A stretch of DNA of 64,000 nt, from the NCBI RefSeq assembly GCF_905220565.1, contig NC_059397.1:15563001-15627000 (forward strand), in the 5' to 3' direction. Position 1 is the stretch's first letter, and the number at the start of each line of letters is the position of its first letter. The position numbers were made by a program, and so were the translations under genes. Under the pieces are notes generated by a model. It did no database searches, was not told where the DNA came from, and saw nothing but the letters and a program-made list of their open reading frames with translations. Positions 57,584 through 64,000 of the stretch are shown one piece after another. This DNA is from Melitaea cinxia (taxonomy: Eukaryota > Arthropoda > Insecta > Lepidoptera > Nymphalidae).

Positions 57584-60526
57584 TTAATTCCCACCCATTT
57601 TAAGAAAGTGTAGTTTAACGGATTTCTTAAAAATAGGAAGGGATTGAGAACGTCTAATCCACAAGGGCAAAGAATTCCAAAGTCGAGCAGCTTGTACGGT
57701 GAAGGATTTGGTGTAGAAAGTAGAGGAATGAGAAGGAATTTCAAGAAGTAGATTGTTGTTCGACCGTAAACTACGTTCATGTAAATCAGTTAGATATTTA
57801 AACCGCTCTTTTAGGTAAGATGGAGTTGCCGGATTAAACATAATGCAGTATAATAGCCTGAGAATGTGAGTATTCCTGCGAAGGCGAATTGGGAGCCACT
57901 TGAGTTTTTTGCGAAAATTGGAAATATGATCATATTTGCGGAGACCAAATATGAATCGGATACATAAATTTTGAATGCGCTCAAGCTTATTCAATTGCTC
58001 CTCGGTTATGTCAAGATAGCAAGTGTCAGCATAGTCATAGATAGGTAAGAGAAGACTATGTACGAGCGCAATTTTGGTGGACGTAGGAAGGAAATTTTGT
58101 AGCATGCGAAGGGATCCCACAGCAGAAAAAACTTTTCGACTTATCTCACAAATCTGTGGACACCACGAGAGGTTTTGATCAAATATGATTCCCAAATTTG
58201 TCACTTTTTCGCTATATGGAATTTCAACACCGTTAAAAATTACAGGGGATAATTGTGTCTTATTTAAGCGAGGAATAAGTTTAGAGCTTCCAATAATGAT
58301 AGCTTGTGTTTTTCTTGGATTCATTGTTAAGCCAAAAGATTGACTCCATTTAGAAATGGCTAGTAGGTCTTCGTTAATACGAGAAACAGCCTCTGGTAAT
58401 TCTGTAATGGTACAGTGGGTGTAAATTTGCAGATCGTCAGCGTAGAGATGATAATTTGAAGATATAACGTTAGTGACCGAGTTAATAAAGATAGAGAATA
58501 AAAGAGGAGACAGTATGCCACCTTGAGGTACACCAGCACTGATCTCGACCCAGTTGGAAAAGGAGTCATTAGCTCTAACTCGCTGCCGACGACCCTGCAA
58601 ATAGTCAGTAAACCAGTCAATAGCTTTGGGAGATATGTTAAAGGTACGCAGTGTATCGATTAACAAGTCAAAGTCCACGGTATTGAACGCATTACTAAAA
58701 TCTAGCAGTGTCAACACCGTAACCTTCTGATTGTCCATATTAGATCGGATGTCATCAGTGATTTTGATTAGTGCAGTAGTCGTACTATGACCTGGACGAA
58801 AACCGGATTGAAAAGGATTGACGAGATTATATCTAAAAAGATAACGGCTAAGTTGCTGATGTATGAGACGCTCAAGAGCTTTAGAGAGAAATGGTAGAAT
58901 GGAAATAGGACGGAACTCGGATATAGAACAGGGATTACTTTTTTTAGGAAGTGGAATTACATCGGCATCTTTCCATGCTGACGGGAAAGAACTAGTGGAG
59001 ATGGAGAAATTAAAAATAAATGTTATAATGGGACATAGGATATCAATAAGAGGGATAATCATAGCACGACTAATGCTATCCGATCCAATCGAATTGGACT
59101 TAATCGCGAGAATGTTTCTCTTAACTTCACTTTCACTAAACCGACCAAAGAAGAAAGCAGGAGTATCAGGGATTGGCAAAAAAGAAAGCTGGTTTTTTGT
59201 ATTTAGTTTGGTTGTACTATCAATTGCAGTCGAAGAGGAAAAATGGTGATTTAGTGCATTAAGATCAAAGTTTTGGGAATCAATCCGACGAGTTTTACCA
59301 ACTCCTAGCGATTTGAGAAAATTCCAGACTTTACTAGAATCTTTCTGTGAGACAGATTTATAGATAAATCTTCGTTTTGCATCTCTACAAGATTTATTGC
59401 ATCGGTTGCGAACCTTCACATAATTTACTCTGTTGGCTTCACTAGGATCTTTTCTATATTTTGCCTTAGCTCGGTTCTTTTTCTCTTGCAATTTCTTAAT
59501 TTCAGGTGAAATCCACGGTGCAGGGAGATGCTTTATTTTTACGGGCCGAACAGGTGCATGGACATCATATAGCTGGGTCAGTAGTGAAACAAAAATAGCT
59601 ACTTGATTGTCAATTGTGCTTGCACAATACACCGGAGACCAATCAATTTTTAATGCATCCTCTTGCAGACGTTCAAAATTTATCCCACCAAAATTTCGCT
59701 GCAAAAGAATTTTTGTTTTTGTTTTAGGAGGCCTAAGTTTATAGGATAGATATAGTAGGTCGTGATAGGAAAATGCCTCAGATGACATTTGACCGTGTTT
59801 AGTAACCTGGTCAGTTGAAGAGACAATAATTAAGTCTAACAGTGAAGGAGAACAGTTAGGAAAAATATGAGTAGCAGACAAAGGTAAAATATGCAAATCC
59901 ACTGCTTTGACAACAGAATTAAGACGGGAGGACCGGTGGTCATTTTTTAACAAGCAGGTGTTAAAATCGCCCATGATCACTGTGTGGCTGTATGAAGGAG
60001 TAATGTTTTGTAACAATATTTCAAAGGACGTGAAATAGTCAACAGAAACACATGGACTATAAAAAACACCGAGAAGCAGTTTGGTATGTGAAAAACCTAC
60101 CTCAATAAAAAGATGTTCAGCTCCACCACCAGTCTGAGGTTGCGAAAAGTCAATAATATTGTAAGGAATGTGTGACCGAAGGTAGATCGCAACGCCTCCG
60201 CCTGACCGACCAACGCGGTCATTGCGGATTAGGTGAAAACCCGTTAGAGAAAAAGAAATAGAAGACAGACAAGGCCTAAGCCAAGATTCAGAAATTAGAA
60301 TAGCCTGAATATTACTATTGTTGCTAAAGGTAGACAAGAAATCTGGAAAGTGAGCAGGAATACTCTGTGCGTTGATATGTACTACATTAAAAATTTTTTG
60401 GCAATCTGAAAAAATAGAATTTAGATTGTCACTTAGGCTAGGAATACTATAGTAACTATCGTCACTACTATCTTCTGAATTCGATGATAATGATACAAAA
60501 TCATCGATATTGTTTATAAAAGACAT
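57584..60526 (-). CDS. LINE ORF2: AP-endonuclease and reverse transcriptase, 980 aa, intact
   Basis: The ORF is uninterrupted from ATG at 60526. Residues 1-45 are acidic and Ser-rich. An APE-type endonuclease spans about 46-265, with HINAQS (50-55), the catalytic Glu in LISES (77-81), the GGGVAIYLRS segment, MGDFN (185-189) and a final SYHDLLYL (253-260), where many relatives have SDHD. A Lys/Arg-rich linker (345-390) follows. The reverse transcriptase spans about 500-780: FRPISILPFLSKALER (538-553), QSGFRPGHS (573-581), motif A LLDFSNAFNTVD (607-618), motif B GVPQGGILSPLLFS (665-678) and the catalytic YADD (695-698). The C-terminus (780-980) contains a CR1/Jockey-type tail with RLWNSLP (948-954). 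It nicks target DNA and reverse-transcribes the element RNA from the nick. The length is normal for the group. Smaller frames on both strands here are shadows. Confidence 0.93.
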   Translation of the reverse strand: MSFINNIDDFVSLSSNSEDSSDDSYYSIPSLSDNLNSIFSDCQKIFNVVHINAQSIPAHFPDFLSTFSNNSNIQAILISESWLRPCLSSISFSLTGFHLIRNDRVGRSGGGVAIYLRSHIPYNIIDFSQPQTGGGAEHLFIEVGFSHTKLLLGVFYSPCVSVDYFTSFEILLQNITPSYSHTVIMGDFNTCLLKNDHRSSRLNSVVKAVDLHILPLSATHIFPNCSPSLLDLIIVSSTDQVTKHGQMSSEAFSYHDLLYLSYKLRPPKTKTKILLQRNFGGINFERLQEDALKIDWSPVYCASTIDNQVAIFVSLLTQLYDVHAPVRPVKIKHLPAPWISPEIKKLQEKKNRAKAKYRKDPSEANRVNYVKVRNRCNKSCRDAKRRFIYKSVSQKDSSKVWNFLKSLGVGKTRRIDSQNFDLNALNHHFSSSTAIDSTTKLNTKNQLSFLPIPDTPAFFFGRFSESEVKRNILAIKSNSIGSDSISRAMIIPLIDILCPIITFIFNFSISTSSFPSAWKDADVIPLPKKSNPCSISEFRPISILPFLSKALERLIHQQLSRYLFRYNLVNPFQSGFRPGHSTTTALIKITDDIRSNMDNQKVTVLTLLDFSNAFNTVDFDLLIDTLRTFNISPKAIDWFTDYLQGRRQRVRANDSFSNWVEISAGVPQGGILSPLLFSIFINSVTNVISSNYHLYADDLQIYTHCTITELPEAVSRINEDLLAISKWSQSFGLTMNPRKTQAIIIGSSKLIPRLNKTQLSPVIFNGVEIPYSEKVTNLGIIFDQNLSWCPQICEISRKVFSAVGSLRMLQNFLPTSTKIALVHSLLLPIYDYADTCYLDITEEQLNKLERIQNLCIRFIFGLRKYDHISNFRKKLKWLPIRLRRNTHILRLLYCIMFNPATPSYLKERFKYLTDLHERSLRSNNNLLLEIPSHSSTFYTKSFTVQAARLWNSLPLWIRRSQSLPIFKKSVKLHFLKMGGN

Positions 60527-60800
60527 ACTTTATATAAATGTGATGTGCAGTTATAATACTTGTGAATGAACAATATAAGGTCGTAATTAATATAAATATT
60601 AACTAAATAAAGATCAAAATTTATTAAAGCAGAAGCAGTAAACGTAAAATATATGTATAATGTAATAATAATGACAATAATATAATAATAAGTGTTGTTA
60701 CAATATACCATACAACTTCACCCGCCAGCCGCAAGAATATGAAAATAGTACTTTCATAAAAAAGATACAATAACCATTATAATAGACGAGTGATAAAAAA

Positions 60801-61100
60801 CAACAAATCCAAATCACAAAAAGAAACAGAAAAAAAAATATTTATAGTAAAAAAAAATTGTTTGTTTAATCTAAATAAAATACACAGTACTATGCTACAG
60901 ATCTTATCTATATAACAAAAAAAAAAAAACACTAACGATGAAAGTGATTAAAAAAAAAAACAACAAATCGAAATCACAAAATGAAATACTAAAAAATATT
61001 TGTAGTAAAGAAAAAAAAATGTTTAGTAACTTAATCTAAAAAAAAACAGTCCTGTGCTACAGATAATATAATAACAAAAAAAAACATGACACTATCGCTG
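60801..61100 (-). repeat. 160-bp tandem duplication in the inter-ORF spacer
   Basis: CAACAAATC(C/G)AAATCACAAA at 60801 recurs at 60961, and GTGCTACAGAT- or ATGCTACAGAT-like sequence recurs in step, giving a period of 160 bp. The two units share about three quarters of their bases. This helps account for the long (867 bp) gap between ORF1 and ORF2, which are usually close together or overlapping in this group. Confidence 0.78.
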
Positions 61101-61393
61101 AGCAACTTTAATCATTATCCTACCTTACAACAAATTGTAACAACTAACTTACACGTGGGTAGATACACAAAAACTTTATAAATATATACCCACCAAAATG
61201 TCACAAAACAATAAATGAAAACAAAACCAAAACAAAGTATAGTTATATAAATATGAAAAAGTATGTTATAAAAAAAAGTAAAAAACATGTAAAGTGAAAA
61301 CAGAAATTTGTTAAATAAATAGTGCACAACAGCGGGGACCCTGGGCCCCGAGACAGAATAGCCGCAAACAAGCTGACAACATTCACAGGTAAC

Positions 61394-62143
61394 TTATTTA
61401 TTTCTAACTGGCCTCTTCGAACGAGACGCAACTCCTCTGCATTCCGTGGTTTTTGGTGTAGTAGCGATGGTTTGAGGTGATGACCTGGCCAGTGTTGTAG
61501 GTGTAAAATCAGGAATATCATCCAGATCAGATAAACATTCAGCTCTGTTGCGCGATCCGTCCGGAGCGATAATAAAAATGCAGCCATCGCGTGTCCAGCA
61601 CTTACTGACTCCAAAACGCTCTCGAGCCGCCAGGAAAGCGTCATGCCGCTGTTTGGTTAAAAATTCAGACTCCGTAATTCCAGTTCCCTTCAACCTTGTT
61701 TTTGCAAACCATACCTTATCTCGAATAGCCACCTCACTAAATTTTACGACTATAGGCCTAGGTTTCTTGCCTGTGGATCGACCAAGCCGGTATGATGACT
61801 TAATACTAGTACTAGAGAAGTTCGGTAGGTTGAGATTTTCAGCGACGAGACTGGTGATGCGAGCTGAAACGTTCTCAGATTTGTCTTCGGGTACTCCATG
61901 AAAAAGTAACATCTTGCGCCGTGTTTTCATTTCCTGACGATCCATGATTCTACTCAGGAGCTCAACTTGGCACTGAAGCTCAGAGAGAGCAGTCAGGATG
62001 AATGTCTTGAAAGCATTAAAATCAGATGCCAATGAAGAGGAAGTTAACCGTGGTGAATTTCTTTCCAATTCATGTTGAAACTCGTTCATCCGTTCATGGA
62101 ACATTTTCGTCATCGCTGATAACTTAGTGGTCACTGAATCCAT
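61394..62143 (-). CDS. LINE ORF1: RNA-binding protein, 249 aa, intact
   Basis: The frame runs from ATG at 62143 to TAA at 61394. Residues 1-75 contain a predicted coiled coil (FNAFKTFILTALSELQCQ, then VELLSRIMDRQ). Residues 76-155 look like an RRM-type fold as in L1-like ORF1p (RRKMLLFHGVPED at 76-87; KPRPIVVKFSEVAIRDKVW at 127-145). Residues 155-200 resemble the C-terminal domain (LTKQRHDAFLAARERFG), and the tail is basic. By analogy with L1 ORF1 it would coat the element RNA and act as a chaperone in trimers. There is no zinc knuckle, unlike the Gag-like ORF1 of Jockey and R1. Transcription would start in the short 5' UTR to its right, and ORF2 is downstream on the same RNA. Confidence 0.82.
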   Translation of the reverse strand: MDSVTTKLSAMTKMFHERMNEFQHELERNSPRLTSSSLASDFNAFKTFILTALSELQCQVELLSRIMDRQEMKTRRKMLLFHGVPEDKSENVSARITSLVAENLNLPNFSSTSIKSSYRLGRSTGKKPRPIVVKFSEVAIRDKVWFAKTRLKGTGITESEFLTKQRHDAFLAARERFGVSKCWTRDGCIFIIAPDGSRNRAECLSDLDDIPDFTPTTLARSSPQTIATTPKTTECRGVASRSKRPVRNK

Positions 62144-62325
62144 AGCAGTATATCTTAAATAGGAATATAGTAGAATTTAAAGGAGATTGCTCGCAGGTGA
62201 GTGGTATTATTTAAACGCGATAAAAATTCATGAAAAAAGTTCAAATTACTATTATAACCAAATTATAACACTAAAAGTTTTAGCAGAGATTTTCAAACGT
62301 TGTTATCACTTCACACCTACCCGCA

Positions 62326-62472
62326 AAAAAAAAAAAAAAAAATATGCTTTTCCGCTTTTTTAGTCGAAGACAAGATAAGATAGAAAAACGATAACATGCA
62401 TCATAACTAAAAAATATACATTTCTTACACATCATAGGTAACTATTAAGTATTCCTTTGGGTCGGTTTCTCT
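62326..62472. other. Spacer with an A-run
   Basis: An A tract of about 19 bases at 62326-62344 borders the LINE. Confidence 0.5.
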
Positions 62473-62745
62473 AACTGAGGTGGGGCACAGCAGGAAATTT
62501 TCTGCTCAAAATATGGAGCAGCCCGACTGGGGTAGCCTACCTCGATCTTACAGAAGATCACAGCTAAATAAAACTATTTTCAAGCAGTGTTGTTTTCCTG
62601 TTGGCGAGTAAGGTCAGGGCTCCTGGGGGGAATTGGGTATAGAGTCGGCAACGCGCTTGCGATGTTTCCGGCGTTGCAGACGTCTATAAGCTACGGTAAT
62701 CGCTTACCATTAGGTGAGCAATACGCTTGTTTGCCGACCTAGTTA
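62473..62745 (+). mobile_element. Nearly full copy of the 12126-type repeat
   Basis: ACTGAGGTGGGGCACAGCAG to TACGCTTGTTTGCCGACCTA, then a short A-rich tail. It lies in the same orientation as the 12126 copy. Confidence 0.78.
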
Positions 62746-62816
62746 TAAAAAAAATATATAATTGTGTTCCTAGGTATTACCTACTACCTTACTACCGCGC
62801 CAAATGGTTTGATATT

Positions 62817-63149
62817 CATTCATTCCAGCCTATTGCAGTCCACTGCTGGACATAGGCCTCCACAAGTTCGCGCCAAAAATGCGTGAACTCATGTGTGTTG
62901 CTCATAGTCACCACGCTGGGCAGGCGGGTTGGTGACCGCAGGGCTGGCTTTTTCGCACCTAAGACGCTGCTGCCCGTCTTCGGCTTGTTGTTTCAAAGCC
63001 AGCGGTTAGATGGTTATCCCGCCATCGGTCGGCTTCTTAAGTTCCAAGGTGGGAGTGGAACTCTGTTATCCCTTAGTCGCCTCTTACGACACCCACGGGA
63101 AGAAAGGGGGTGGCTATATTCTTTTTTTGTGCCGTAGCCACACAGCACA
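62817..63149 (-). mobile_element. SINE-like repeat with RTE-type 3' tail
   Basis: The tail is ATTC repeats then CAGCCTATTGCAGTCCACTG; the head ends TGCCGTAGCCACACAGCAC. This is a full-length minus-strand copy of the 10271 family. Confidence 0.83.
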
Positions 63150-64000
63150 GGTTTGATATATAATATGATAATTTTTTAAATTATTTATGACATTAATGGG
63201 TATCTCATGAAACTATACTGAAACAAAACAAAGGCTATAATCAAACAGAATAAGTTGGTAAAACCAGTAGAAGGCTGGAACTGACAGGCCGGTTATCATC
63301 GAGACAAATTACATAGCACTTGCTCGATTACCTCGGAGTTTGCTAAGCAATTAGAAAAGCAATCTCCGCCCTTCAGCGGTCGGACATAAGATAGAAATCC
63401 GACTGTATCTAATTGAAACTGCTATACACAGTGACAGACAAACTTACAATACTTAACAATGAGTTTTATGAAAAAAAAAAAATTTATAATCGGCTTAGAA
63501 ATATTATTTTATTATTACTCGTATCAAAACTTTAGATTTTAATGTTATATACTTTCATATTTTAATATTTTATATTAAGCATATTTATATAGCTCGTGTT
63601 TTATGAGATGTTTGAGAATATGTTGCTTTTAAAGTAAAAAGAAAGGAGTACAAATTTTTGACGTTTTTTTTTCTTTATTATAATTCTATATCTCCAAAGG
63701 TTAAATATCCAATATACATACAGGTATGTAGTTCTATATTAGATTTTACTATGACAGCCTATAAATGTCACATAGTTCGGCAAAATTATAGTAATTTTTA
63801 CTATAATTTATTACCAATCAACTGCAATATTACTGTATATAATGATGTTTCAATTTATAATGATTAGGTTAACGATTATAAACTAAAAGTCACCAAAAGT
63901 CCGTATTCTTAACCATTAAACCAAAATACACATAATATAATTATAAATTCAGCTAATTTGGGTCAAGTTTTCAGCATACTCACATTATTGAGGACACCAA
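63150..64000. other. AT-rich DNA
   Basis: No gene is recognised; the 69-aa frame at 63658 has no motif. Bases 63270-63430 have a more even composition. Confidence 0.4.

Larger units (their letters stand above)
57175..62325 (-). mobile_element. Apparently full-length non-LTR retrotransposon with two intact ORFs
   Basis: On the minus strand this 5.15-kb element has a 5' UTR (about 62325-62144), ORF1 (62143-61394), an 867-bp spacer, ORF2 (60526-57584), and a roughly 400-bp 3' UTR. It ends in an AATAAT/AATAAATA simple repeat, preceded (minus-strand reading) by CGCCTTTTGTACATTTTT...AATAAAGTGTT. The 3' tail recurs at 40147 and 54391 as truncated copies, so the family has been active. ORF2 motifs place it in the CR1/Jockey group (Daphne-like is possible). 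A T-run borders the 5' end on the minus strand. I could not find a target duplication. Confidence 0.85.

Noticed and set aside
58863..59249. Plus-strand 128-aa frame
   Set aside because: Antisense shadow of the 980-aa ORF2.
61243..61644. 133-aa frame overlapping ORF1
   Set aside because: It is a shifted frame across the ORF1 end and the spacer, with no domain; ORF1 has the supported coding features.
61548..61901. Plus-strand 117-aa frame
   Set aside because: Antisense shadow of ORF1.

Overview
The window looks like a piece of a lepidopteran (butterfly or moth) nuclear genome. This is inferred from its very AT-rich background, the absence of any dense coding, and a set of interspersed repeats typical of Lepidoptera: short Helitrons ending in CTAG and inserted between A and T, RTE-type LINEs whose 3' tail is shared by a short non-autonomous repeat, a tRNA-headed SINE, and Ty3/gypsy elements that carry an env gene. 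No complete host gene is visible. The two best non-transposon coding candidates are short possible exons at about 11691-11829 and 49845-50045, both weak. The window may be intergenic or part of a large intron.

Region 1-5.2 kb: the 3' two thirds of an RTE-type LINE open reading frame with one stop codon in the reverse transcriptase, a degraded minisatellite, Helitron-like fragments, a 118-bp minisatellite, and a 766-bp foldback element whose 181-bp arms look identical. Region 5.2-20.2 kb: mostly unique AT-rich DNA with scattered SINEs, Helitrons and LINE tails, several with clear target-site duplications.

Region 20.6-32.8 kb: a nested graveyard of env-bearing Ty3/gypsy (errantivirus-like) elements. 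Element A (+) keeps both LTRs (20602-20967 and 32442-32841), a tRNA-Ser-type primer site, a gag remnant and a broken env. Inside it lie element B (-; gag, integrase and env remnants) and element C (-; 3' LTR, env, split integrase). The integrase of C is interrupted by a further solo LTR with a CTAG target duplication, and a Helitron sits between integrase and env. Two copies of a tRNA-like repeat flank element C. All these genes carry stops, frameshifts or deletions.

Region 33-57 kb: unique AT-rich DNA with more LINE/SINE/Helitron pieces, minisatellites and short perfect hairpins. Region 57.2-62.3 kb: an apparently full-length non-LTR retrotransposon on the minus strand with intact ORF1 (249 aa) and ORF2 (980 aa, endonuclease plus reverse transcriptase), separated by an unusually long AT-rich spacer with an internal tandem duplication. 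This is the only element in the window with complete coding capacity. The last 2 kb hold two more short dispersed repeats and unique DNA.

I found no new defence, biosynthetic or regulatory system. The most notable items are the intact LINE, the foldback element with identical arms, the four-level nested retroelement block, and the tRNA-like repeats bounded by inverted repeats.
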